Shown: positions 44,675 to 51,934 of the stretch, in pieces | Position numbering within the stretch: the stretch's first letter is position 1 | Layout: each line of letters opens with the position of its first letter | DNA from: Hyphomicrobiales bacterium | GTDB lineage: Bacteria > Pseudomonadota > Alphaproteobacteria > Rhizobiales > Rhizobiaceae | Direction of reading: 5' to 3' | Assembly: GCA_900466575.1 (NCBI GenBank) | Contig: UBMP01000004.1 | Location: 1 to 64,000, forward strand | Length of the DNA stretch: 64,000 bases | Translations under genes and position numbers: made by a program | Notes under the pieces: model-generated | The model's database searches: none | What the model was told of the DNA's origin: nothing | The model's input: only the letters and a program-made list of their open reading frames with translations

Positions 44675-45982
44675 ACGGCGTCGATTTCTCGAAAGGCCGA
44701 GGGTGGGGTTAGTCCCCATGCCACCCCCCGCTGGCGCATCGGCCCGCATCTCCTCACCGATGCGGAACTGCTCGCCGCCTCGCGCGACTGGCGCCTCCTC
44801 GCCCGTCCCGAACAGCAGCCCCCGGCCACCGACTGGCGGACATGGCTGCTGATCGGCGGGCGCGGCTCAGGCAAGACGCGGGCGGGGGCGGAATGGGTGC
44901 ATGGGCTGGCCCGGCGGACGTCCGGCCTGCGCATCGCGCTGGTTGCCGAAACCTTTGCGGATGCCCGCGAGGTGATGATCGACGGCCAATCCGGGATCAT
45001 GCGCATTGCCGGGCGTGAACGTCCGGTCTTCGAAATCTCGCGCCGCCGGCTCGTCTGGCCGAATGGCTCGAGCGCCTATCTTTTCTCGTCCGAAGACCCG
45101 GAAAGCCTGCGCGGCCCGCAATTTCACGCCGCCTGGTGCGACGAACTCGCGAAATGGAAACATGCCGAAGCGACCTTCGACATGCTGCAATTCGGCCTGC
45201 GGCTGGGCGACGATCCGCGTCAGTTGGTGACGACCACGCCGCGCCCGCTGCCGCTGCTCAAGCGCCTGATGGCCGACCCCGGCACGGCGCTGACGCGGAT
45301 CGCGACGCAGGCGAATGCCGGCAATCTCGCGCCGGGCTTCATTGCAGCGCTCGAGGCGCGCTATGGCGGCACGCGGCTGGGGCGGCAGGAGCTCGACGGC
45401 GAGCTGATCGAGGACCGCGAAGACGCCTTCTGGCGGCGCGATGCGATCCCGGTCGCGTCGCTCGGCGAAATCGGCCCGCTCACCCGCATCGTCGTCGGCG
45501 TCGATCCGCCGGTGGGCCATGGCGCCACAAGCTGCTGCGGCATCGTGGTCGCCGGCATTGACGGCAAGGGCAGGGCGGTCGTGCTGGCGGATTGTTCGGT
45601 CGAGGCCGCAACGCCGGCCGGCTGGGCGATGGCGGTGGCCCGCGCCTATCGCCGCTTCGAGGCCGACCGCGTGGTGGCCGAAATCAACCAGGGCGGCGAT
45701 ATGGTGGTCTCGACGCTGCGCGGCATCGACGAGAACCTGCCGATCACCACCGTCCGCGCCGTCCGCGGCAAGGTCGTCCGCGCCGAGCCCGTGGCCGCCC
45801 TCTACGAACAGGGCCGCGTCACCCATGCCGGCCGGTTCTCTGACCTCGAAGACCAGATGTGCGACTTCGGCCCCGACGGCCTCTCCTCCGGCCGCTCGCC
45901 TGATAGGCTCGACGCGCTCGTCTGGGCGCTGACGGCGCTGATGCTGGAGGGCCAGGGTGAGCCGCGGGTGCGGGGGGTGTGA
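44639..45982 (+). CDS. GTA large terminase (gene 2)
   Basis: A 447-residue packaging motor if started at 44639; the family-conserved part starts at about residue 39 with LTDAELLAASRDWRLLARP. ATPase motifs: Walker A GGRGSGKT (73-80) and Walker B AAWCDE (164-169), followed by TTPRPLPLLKRLMADP and the nuclease-like VVGVDPPVGHGATSCCGIVVAGID and LDALVWALTAL. No ribosome binding site is clear at 44639, and 44570 or a codon upstream of the repeats may be the real start. It would cut and pump about headful lengths of host DNA into the particle. Confidence 0.85.
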   Translation: MPDHVRHDGEEGTASISRKAEGGVSPHATPRWRIGPHLLTDAELLAASRDWRLLARPEQQPPATDWRTWLLIGGRGSGKTRAGAEWVHGLARRTSGLRIALVAETFADAREVMIDGQSGIMRIAGRERPVFEISRRRLVWPNGSSAYLFSSEDPESLRGPQFHAAWCDELAKWKHAEATFDMLQFGLRLGDDPRQLVTTTPRPLPLLKRLMADPGTALTRIATQANAGNLAPGFIAALEARYGGTRLGRQELDGELIEDREDAFWRRDAIPVASLGEIGPLTRIVVGVDPPVGHGATSCCGIVVAGIDGKGRAVVLADCSVEAATPAGWAMAVARAYRRFEADRVVAEINQGGDMVVSTLRGIDENLPITTVRAVRGKVVRAEPVAALYEQGRVTHAGRFSDLEDQMCDFGPDGLSSGRSPDRLDALVWALTALMLEGQGEPRVRGV

Positions 45983-46005
45983 AAGGTTGATGGTGTCGGA
46001 ACCGA

Positions 46006-46288
46006 CCCCCTCTCTTGCGATTTCTAACACTTAGCCGAAGCTAAGATGTTGAAATCGCTTTCTCCCCCTCCAGGGGGGAGATGGGGAGGACGCCGCGCCC
46101 GCATGTTCCAGTCTCCCCCTTGGTGGGGGAGAAAGCAAAATCATGATCTTAGCCAAAGGCTAAGTCATAGATTTTGCAAGAGAGGGGGGTGCTTTCGTGC
46201 CGCCGTAGTTCACCCCTCTACCCAAGCTGGCCACGCCAATCGGCTTCGCCTCTTGGGGCAGGCTATCCTCTCCCGCAGGGGGAGAGGA
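46006..46288 (+). repeat. Multi-hairpin repeat element D, copy 1, with adjoining repeat E
   Basis: Two related arms, 46006-46070 and 46118-46190, each a hairpin (core CTTAGCC..GGCTAAG with flanking TTGCGATTTCT..GAAATCGC), are in inverted orientation around a GACGCCGCG spacer. A second repeat (46201-46288, ending CTATCCTCTCCC and GGGGGAGAGG) follows; its relative is at 59476-59560. The element fills the gap between the large terminase and the GH19 gene. Confidence 0.8.
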
Positions 46289-46317
46289 AATCCGTCATTC
46301 ATCTCCAGGACCCCAAA

Positions 46318-47058
46318 ATGACCGATCGCACCGGCTTCTTCACGCATATCCGCGCCACGCTCGGACGCGGCAGCCTCTCGTCCGCCCAGGTAGACGGCCT
46401 CAGCCGCCTTCTGGACGCCTTCGCCACCCGCCGCGATCTCTTCGATCCGCGCCATCAGGCCTATGTGCTCGCCACCGCCTGGCACGAGACCGGCGCGCGC
46501 CTGCAGCCGGTGACGGAGAACCTGAACTATTCGGCGCGGGGCCTTCTTGCCACCTTCCCGAACCGCTTTTCCGCCGAGGAGGCAAAAGCCTATGCCCGCC
46601 AGCCGGAGAAGATCGCCAACCGCGTCTATGCCGGCCGCATGGGCAATGGCGACGAGGCGGGCGGCGATGGCTGGCGCTTTCGCGGGCGCGGGCTCGTGCA
46701 GATCACAGGGCGGCGCAACTATCGATGCTTCGGCATCGAAGGCGCGCCGGACAAGGCGCTGGAGCCGGCCATCGCCATCCGCATTCTCATCAACGGCATG
46801 GTCAGCGGCGCCTTCTCCGGCGCCCGCCTGTCCGACTATTTCCGCCCCGGCCGCGAAGACTGGGTGAAGGCCCGCGCCATCGTCAACGGGCGCGACAAGG
46901 CGGAGCTGGTGGCGGGCTACGGGCTGGTGTTTTGCGAGGGTTTGTTAGGTGCATCGCCGGTGGCTGATCTTGGTGCCGGAAAAAGGCCCCCTCTGGCTGC
47001 CGCCATCTCCCCCACAAGGGGGGAGACGGACGCGGCACGACCTTCGCCGGAACAATAA
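46318..47058 (+). CDS. GH19-type endolysin/chitinase-like lysozyme
   Basis: A 246-residue protein. Residues 1-210 match phage GH19 lysozymes: WHETG (E57) and the second acid in VTENLNYS (E67), LLATFPNRFSAEEAKAYA, NRVYAGRMGNGDEAGGDGWRFRGRGLVQITG, and FCEGLL at the end. The last about 30 residues (GKRPPLAAAISPTRGETD) are repeat DNA read in frame. ATG at 46318 begins the protein; the gene has its own AGGA ribosome binding site. It lies between large terminase and portal, where Rhodobacter GTA has no such gene, and could serve host-cell lysis for particle release. Confidence 0.85.
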   Translation: MTDRTGFFTHIRATLGRGSLSSAQVDGLSRLLDAFATRRDLFDPRHQAYVLATAWHETGARLQPVTENLNYSARGLLATFPNRFSAEEAKAYARQPEKIANRVYAGRMGNGDEAGGDGWRFRGRGLVQITGRRNYRCFGIEGAPDKALEPAIAIRILINGMVSGAFSGARLSDYFRPGREDWVKARAIVNGRDKAELVAGYGLVFCEGLLGASPVADLGAGKRPPLAAAISPTRGETDAARPSPEQ

Positions 47059-47210
47059 CCTTCCCATGCAGCAGATACCCTTCGTCTTTGAAACGTGAAA
47101 TGCCTTCTTTTCAATAGGTTGACATCCTCGCAACGCCTGAAAGCGGCGGCGACCCAGCCTCCTGACGTCCCCCCTTGTGGGGGAGATGGCGGCAGCCAGA
47201 GGGGGTCTTT
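46984..47210. repeat. Module A repeats in inverted pair
   Basis: Module A forward at 46984-47034 and module A reversed at 47165-47210 face each other across about 130 bases. The first contributes the C-terminal codons of the GH19 gene; the second lies in the portal leader, just before its ribosome binding site. Unlike the other copies there is no module B. Confidence 0.85.
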
Positions 47211-47238
47211 TGTCGACCCCATTCCGAAAGGACACTCC

Positions 47239-48384
47239 ATGCGCATCCCCTTCCTCACGCCCCGCACCACCCCCGCCGAGACCAAATCCACCGGCCTTTC
47301 CACGCTCTTCGCGCTTGCCACCTCCGGCCCGGCGCATTGGTCGCAGCGCTCCTACCAGTCGCTCGCCCGCGAGGGCTTCATGCGCAATCCGGTCGCCTAT
47401 CGCGCCGTGCGGATGATTGCCGAAGCCGCGGCCTCCGTGCCGTGGATCGTCACCGAGGATGGGGCGGAAGCGCCGGACCATGCGCTGAAGGCGCTGCTGG
47501 CCCGGCCCAATGCGCGCCAGGGCGGGGCGGAGTTCATGGAGGCGCTCTATGGCCATCTGCTGCTTTCCGGCAATGCCTTCATCGAGCCCGTGGAGATCGG
47601 CGGGGACCTGCGCGAATGGCATCTGCTCCGCCCGGACCGCATCCGCGTCATCGAAGGCGCTGATGGCTGGCCGAGCGCTTACGAATATCGCGTCGGGTCA
47701 ACGGTCCGGCGCTTCTCCGTCGAGCCCGAGCCGGGACTGCTGCACCTCAGGCTCTTCCATCCACTCGACGACCATATGGGTTTTGCGCCACTGGAGGCGG
47801 CGGCCAAGGCGCTCGACCTTTCCAACGCGGCCGCCAGCTGGAACAAGGCGCTGCTCGACAATTCGGCCCGCCCCTCCGGTGCGCTGGTCTACCAGCCCAA
47901 GGAGGGCGGCAACCTGTCGCCCGCGCAATATGAGCGACTGAAGGCGGAATTGGCCGAGGGCTATTCCGGCCCCGCCCGCGCCGGTCGGCCCATGCTGCTC
48001 GAAGGCGGGCTCGACTGGAAGTCGATGGGGCTCAGCCCCCGCGAAATGGATTTCGCCGAAGCGAAGAACGGTGCCGCCCGCGACATCGCGCTCGCCTTCG
48101 GCGTGCCGCCCATGCTAATCGGCATCCCCGGCGACAACACCTATGCCAACTATGCCGAAGCCAACCGCGCGCTCTGGCGCCTCACCGTCCTGCCACTCAT
48201 CTTCCGCACGGGCGAAGCGATGACCGGCTGGCTGGCGGATGTCTATCCGGGCATGAAGCTGGGCTTCGACCTCGACCAGGTCGCGGGGCTTTCGGCCGAG
48301 CGCGGGGAATTGTGGGCGCGGGTGGGGGCGGCGGGGTTCCTCAGCGACAAGGAGAAGCGCGAGGCGGTGGGGTGGGATGGGTGA
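47239..48384 (+). CDS. GTA portal protein (gene 3)
   Basis: A 381-residue HK97-type portal, the dodecameric ring through which DNA enters and exits the capsid. Signatures: FMRNPVAYRAVRMIAEAAASVP, ALYGHLLLSGNAFIE, ALLDNSARPSGALVYQP, AFGVPPMLIGIPGDNTYANYAEANRALWR and the C-terminal GAAGFLSDKEKREAVGW. ATG at 47239 has an AAAGGA ribosome binding site. It should interact with the large terminase and with the first head-tail connector. Confidence 0.92.
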   Translation: MRIPFLTPRTTPAETKSTGLSTLFALATSGPAHWSQRSYQSLAREGFMRNPVAYRAVRMIAEAAASVPWIVTEDGAEAPDHALKALLARPNARQGGAEFMEALYGHLLLSGNAFIEPVEIGGDLREWHLLRPDRIRVIEGADGWPSAYEYRVGSTVRRFSVEPEPGLLHLRLFHPLDDHMGFAPLEAAAKALDLSNAAASWNKALLDNSARPSGALVYQPKEGGNLSPAQYERLKAELAEGYSGPARAGRPMLLEGGLDWKSMGLSPREMDFAEAKNGAARDIALAFGVPPMLIGIPGDNTYANYAEANRALWRLTVLPLIFRTGEAMTGWLADVYPGMKLGFDLDQVAGLSAERGELWARVGAAGFLSDKEKREAVGWDG

Positions 48385-48486
48385 CCGCTGTCGCCTCGGC
48401 ATCCAGTGATCCGAATTGCCCCAAGCCCCAAATATATGTGGCTATTGGAGCCAAGGTCTGCGCAAATGAATTTTAAGGAGAAAACC

Positions 48487-48870
48487 ATGCGTGTTTTGAT
48501 GCTTGCGTTGGCCCTGTTCGCGCTTTCCCAAGCCGCCGAGGCTCAGGGTGGCCCGACCGAAATCGTCCTCTCGCCGCAGAACTTCTCGGGCCAGGTTTCG
48601 GGCACGACCTTGCCCGATAAGCCGGTCATGTTCTTCGTTCGCTCGCCGTCGCGCGGTGACATGACGATCAAGGTTGCAGCAGACAACGGTCCATGCGGCT
48701 TCGAGATGCAGCGCAGCTCCGGTTCCGGCTTCCAATCCGATATGGGCCGATTTCCGGCCACGCGGACTTTCGTCGCGCAGGAGGGCGAAACCTTCACCTT
48801 CTCCTTCTTCCAGACGCGCAGCGCCTTCATGGAACGAAAGGGCTGCAGCTTCACGCTTTCCGTGAATTAG
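48487..48870 (+). CDS. Small secreted protein inserted in the GTA cluster
   Basis: A 127-residue protein with signal peptide (MRVLMLALALFALSQAAEAQ) and a soluble beta-rich remainder with two cysteines (NGPCGFEM and RKGCSFTL), a probable disulfide. It has a perfect AAGGAG ribosome binding site at 48475-48480, and a separate transcription unit is likely. It is not part of the known GTA gene set, so it is probably cargo. The function is not recognised. Confidence 0.75.
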   Translation: MRVLMLALALFALSQAAEAQGGPTEIVLSPQNFSGQVSGTTLPDKPVMFFVRSPSRGDMTIKVAADNGPCGFEMQRSSGSGFQSDMGRFPATRTFVAQEGETFTFSFFQTRSAFMERKGCSFTLSVN

Positions 48871-48895
48871 GTTCGGCTGGTCACCGGCGGCCCCG

Positions 48896-49888
48896 TCACA
48901 TCACCGTCTTCCTGAACTTCCCCATCAGATACGGTCCCGACAGAACCGGCTCATATTTCTCCGTTTCCCCCGCGCCCACGCAGGACGGCAGGGTCGCGAT
49001 TTCCGCGTGCCAGTCCGGCTGGTGGAAGAAGGCGATGGACTGGCGGCGGTTGAGGCCGCCTTGTTCCGGCGAGACGTTGACGACGCGATGCAGGGTGGAG
49101 ACCCAGCGGTCGTTGGTCCAGCGCGCCATGAGGTCGCCGATATTGATGACGAAGGCGCCATCGACCGGCGGGATCTCGCGCCAGGCGCCTTCCGGCGTCA
49201 TGATTTCCAGCCCGCGCGAGCCGGCATCCGGCAGCAGGATCGTCAGGCTGCCATAGTCGGTATGAGCCCCGGCGCGCAGCTGCCCTTCGGGCGGCGCGCG
49301 GTCGAGTTCGGGATAGTTCAGCGCCCGCATGGCGCTGATCGGGTTTTGCAGGAATGGATCGAAGAAATGCGTCTCGAGGTTCAGCGCCTCGGCAAAGGCG
49401 CGCATGATGCGTTTCGCCAGATCCGTCATCGCCGTGAAATAGGCCTCCCAGGCGGGGCGGAAACCCTCCGGCCCCTCCGGCCAGATATTGTCGGCAAAGC
49501 AGAAGGACAGTGCGTCCGCGTCCGTCATGCCCGGCGGGGTGGAAAGCGGTCCGGCATTGAAGCTCTCCTTCAGATCCGGCGGTGAATCGACCCCGCGCGA
49601 TTTCGCCAGCGCTTCGACGCCGGGCCCGAGATAGCCATACGGATAGCCCGCATAAGGCGGGGCGGCACGATGCTTCACCTCCGGCGGCAGATCGAAGAAG
49701 GCACGAGCCTTGGCGCTGAGGTTTGCGATCACCTCCGGCGCGACGCCATGGCCGGAAATCGCCAGAAAGCCCGTCTCGCGGCAGATGCGGTCGAGTTCGC
49801 GGGCGAGGCTCGCTCGGCTCTCGCCCGTGGCGGCCTCGAAGGTAGCGAGATTGAAGACGGCGAAATCGGATTGTGCGGCGCTGGACAT
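48896..49888 (-). CDS. 2-oxoglutarate/Fe(II)-dependent oxygenase (isopenicillin-N-synthase-like), antisense within the GTA cluster
   Basis: A 330-residue cytosolic oxygenase. Fe(II) is held by His and Asp in GAHTDYGSLTIL and by His in VSTLHRVVN; the 2-oxoglutarate-binding motif is RQSIAFFHQPD. An N-terminal region (LDRICRETGFLAISGHGV) is typical of the family. ATG at 49888 (MSSAAQ) fits the family length. The substrate is unknown. It runs against the GTA genes and is not part of the standard cluster. Confidence 0.9.
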   Translation of the reverse strand: MSSAAQSDFAVFNLATFEAATGESRASLARELDRICRETGFLAISGHGVAPEVIANLSAKARAFFDLPPEVKHRAAPPYAGYPYGYLGPGVEALAKSRGVDSPPDLKESFNAGPLSTPPGMTDADALSFCFADNIWPEGPEGFRPAWEAYFTAMTDLAKRIMRAFAEALNLETHFFDPFLQNPISAMRALNYPELDRAPPEGQLRAGAHTDYGSLTILLPDAGSRGLEIMTPEGAWREIPPVDGAFVINIGDLMARWTNDRWVSTLHRVVNVSPEQGGLNRRQSIAFFHQPDWHAEIATLPSCVGAGETEKYEPVLSGPYLMGKFRKTVM

Positions 49889-50211
49889 AGGGTTTCGGCT
49901 CCTGAAGGACGCGCCGAATGTTTCGCCTTTTGCCTGCTCTGTCCAGAGCGCTAAAGCTGTGCTGCGCCGGTAAAACGCGCTCTTCCGGGCGACTTTATCG
50001 GGCAACTTCAAGCGCTTGTTGCGTCCAGCGGAATCGGATTGTGCGCCAGATGGCACGGACACCAAGACGCCGCCGCAGGAAAACCGCGCAGGCGATTCAG
50101 ATGATTCACGAAATTGCGGCCGCCTGACTCAACGTCAAGGCTTCGCCTGCGCAGAACGCCATGCATTCCGCGGGGTCGATCAGTCCGCAGTCTATCAGCG
50201 AGGGTTTAACG
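49889..50211. other. Intergenic region, nothing recognised
   Basis: A 323-base gap between the antisense oxygenase and the DUF6107 gene. No gene, repeat or palindrome of note was seen. Some bases near 50015-50055 resemble part of the oxygenase start region (GGATTGTGCG), but the match is short. Confidence 0.4.
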
Positions 50212-50520
50212 ATGACTTATATCGCTGGCGACGGCCAAATCATGGCCGCGCGCATTGCCGGTTCCGTGGCGGGCGTCGCCCTCTCGCTGATCTACATGCT
50301 GCCGCATGGGAAGCGCGAGGCGGCGACACGGCTCGCCACGGGCCTCGTCGCCGGCCTCGTCTTCGGCCCGGCGGCCGGCCTGATCGGCGCCGAAAAACTC
50401 GAACTTCTCGCCACGCTCTCCGCCCCCGAAATCGTCCTCTCCGGCTCCGCGGCCGTCAGCCTCACCGCCTGGTGGGCGCTGGGCGCGCTGAAGAGGGTGG
50501 CGGAGCGGTGGGGGCGGTGA
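50212..50520 (+). CDS. DUF6107 membrane protein (GTA-associated)
   Basis: A 102-residue protein with two or three hydrophobic segments (IAGSVAGVALSLIYMLPHG, LATGLVAGLVFGPAAGLIG, IVLSGSAAVSLTAWWALGAL). ATG at 50212 has an AGGG-type site nine bases upstream; an in-frame ATG at 50161 is less likely. DUF6107 genes occupy this place in rhizobial GTA clusters, between portal and protease, where Rhodobacter has gene 3.5. A membrane role in release or assembly is possible; nothing is established. Confidence 0.75.
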   Translation: MTYIAGDGQIMAARIAGSVAGVALSLIYMLPHGKREAATRLATGLVAGLVFGPAAGLIGAEKLELLATLSAPEIVLSGSAAVSLTAWWALGALKRVAERWGR

Positions 50521-50566
50521 GGGCCCTTGAAGGTGTCCCGAATGTCTGCAATCACGGCGCGAGTTT

Positions 50567-50830
50567 GTGGTTGCGGGAGATCTTTCATTGCGGTCTCGGT
50601 TGGAGAGAATGCAAGCCAACCCCTGGGCCGACTGGCGTATCTCCGATGTCGAGGCGCTTTGCAGAGACTATGGCGTAACGTTTGCGACGCCGCGCGGCGG
50701 CGGGTCTCATTGCAAGGTCATGCACGCATCGCAAGCCGAGATCTTGACGATCCCTTTCAAGAGGCCAATCAAACCTGTATATATTCTAAAGTTGGTCGGA
50801 TTCATCGACGCCGTGAGGACCGAGCCATGA
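50567..50830 (+). CDS. hicA: HicA family toxin
   Basis: An 87-residue double-stranded-RNA-binding-like toxin (mRNA interferase family). Hallmarks are DVEALCRDYGVTF, GGGSHCKVMHAS with the catalytic His, and the basic end IPFKRPIKPVYILKLVGFIDAV. The start is GTG at 50567 or ATG at 50609 (MQANP); the longer form includes the upstream helix usual in this subgroup. The stop overlaps the hicB start by 4 bases (ATGA). Interruption of the GTA cluster by a toxin-antitoxin pair suggests recent insertion. Confidence 0.85.
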   Translation: MVAGDLSLRSRLERMQANPWADWRISDVEALCRDYGVTFATPRGGGSHCKVMHASQAEILTIPFKRPIKPVYILKLVGFIDAVRTEP

Positions 50831-51057
50831 AAGCGCTGGAATATGCAGTCCTGCTTTCACCGCTGTCGCCAGCCGATGGCGGCGGCTTCATTGCGACGGT
50901 TCCGGACCTGCCGGGCTGCATGAGCGATGGCGAAACGCCTGAAGAGGCTTTGGCCAACGTGCAGGATGCAATCGAGTGCTGGATAGAGGCTGCGATTGAT
51001 CGCGGGCGGAACGTTCCCTCACCGACCAATGTTCATGAACGGCGCTCCTTCGGCTGA
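50827..51057 (+). CDS. hicB: HicB family antitoxin
   Basis: A 76-residue partial RNase-H-like antitoxin that neutralises HicA. The family motif is GGFIATVPDLPGCMSDGETPEEALANVQDAI. Unlike many HicB proteins it lacks a C-terminal DNA-binding domain, ending FRERRSFG-like (HERRSFG), so it may not regulate its own promoter. It is coupled to hicA and followed by an intrinsic terminator at 51085. Confidence 0.92.
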   Translation: MKALEYAVLLSPLSPADGGGFIATVPDLPGCMSDGETPEEALANVQDAIECWIEAAIDRGRNVPSPTNVHERRSFG

Positions 51058-51084
51058 TCAATGCCGCGATGACACCCCACCCAG

Positions 51085-51108
51085 CCCGGCCTCGCGCCGG
51101 GTTTTTTT
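51085..51108 (+). terminator. Intrinsic terminator after hicB, directly before the protease gene
   Basis: A CCCGGC/GCCGGG stem (51085-51090, 51096-51101) is followed by seven Ts, only 28 bases before the protease start. Transcripts reading from upstream would end here unless anti-terminated. Confidence 0.9.
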
Positions 51109-51135
51109 GTTGTCCAACAACGAGGAAATCCACCG

Positions 51136-51669
51136 ATGCTGACCATCGACTGCGAGCGCAAGTTCCTCTCCCTTGAGCTCAAGGGCCTCTCCGCCGAGGG
51201 CCGCTTCTCTGGCTATGCCAGCCTGTTCGGGGAGCCCGATCTCGGCAAGGACGTGATCGAGCGAGGGGCGTTTTCGCGCTCCCTCGAAGCGCGCGGGACT
51301 GCCGGCATCCGCATGCTCTTCCAGCACGATCCCGCAAGCCCGCTTGGCCACTGGGTAACGCTGAAGGAGGATGCGCGGGGGCTTTATGTCGAAGGCCAGT
51401 TCGCCCCCGGCGTCGCCAAGGCCGACGAGGTGCGCCGGCTGATGAAGGCCCGCGCGCTCGACGGCCTCTCCATCGGCTTCCAGACGGTCCGCGCCAAGCG
51501 CGACGCCAAGACCGGCATCCGCCACATCCTCGAAGCCGACCTCTGGGAAATCTCCGTGGTCACGTTTCCAATGCTGCCGTCTGCTCGTGTGAGCGAGGTG
51601 AAGGAGATGAACGGGGCTGCGATGCTGGCCGCGAAGCTCCGTCATGCGGCGGGGGTGATGCGGGGTTGA
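51136..51669 (+). CDS. GTA prohead protease (gene 4, HK97 family)
   Basis: A 177-residue serine protease that trims the capsid protein during head maturation. Catalytic H64 is in LFQHDPA and S112 in LDGLSIGFQ; the acidic third residue is expected in EADLWEIS (133-140). RFSGYASLFGEPDLGKDVIERGAF opens the domain. ATG at 51136 follows a terminator hairpin at 51085 and a GAGGAAA site. It is directly upstream of the capsid gene, as in the Rhodobacter GTA. Confidence 0.93.
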   Translation: MLTIDCERKFLSLELKGLSAEGRFSGYASLFGEPDLGKDVIERGAFSRSLEARGTAGIRMLFQHDPASPLGHWVTLKEDARGLYVEGQFAPGVAKADEVRRLMKARALDGLSIGFQTVRAKRDAKTGIRHILEADLWEISVVTFPMLPSARVSEVKEMNGAAMLAAKLRHAAGVMRG

Positions 51670-51700
51670 AGCAATTCCGCGTATTCGGCCCCTTGGGCCG

Positions 51701-51840
51701 CCCCCTCATCTGTCCTTCGGACATCTTCTCCCCACTCGCGAGAAGCGGGAGCGTGCCGCAGCGCTTATGGACATCCTCGCCCCTTCGGGGAGAGGTCCGC
51801 CGAGCGAAAGCGGAGGCGGGGTGAGGGGGCGCCCGAAGAG
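51701..51840. repeat. Palindromic repeat between protease and capsid genes
   Basis: The CCTCATCTGTCCTTCGGAC element (51701-51745) is followed by a reverse-type arm ending AGGCGGGGTGAGGGGGC (to 51840). The two outer ends (GCCCCCTCA and TGAGGGGGC) are inverted repeats. The sequence is close to the element at 44451. The block fills most of the 265-base gap. Confidence 0.8.
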
Positions 51841-51884
51841 CTCTCGAATAATTTCCCGGCCCGTCACTCGCGCCGGTTTCGCCA

Positions 51885-51910
51885 GGGGTCGCTTTCGCGG
51901 CCCCTTTTTT
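51885..51910 (+). terminator. Terminator-like hairpin directly before the capsid gene
   Basis: GGGG..GC and GC..CCCC with a small internal mismatch are followed by six Ts. The structure ends 24 bases before the capsid start and resembles the one at 51085, which precedes the protease. Confidence 0.65.
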
Positions 51911-51934
51911 GTTGCCCGAAAAAGGGAAATGCTC

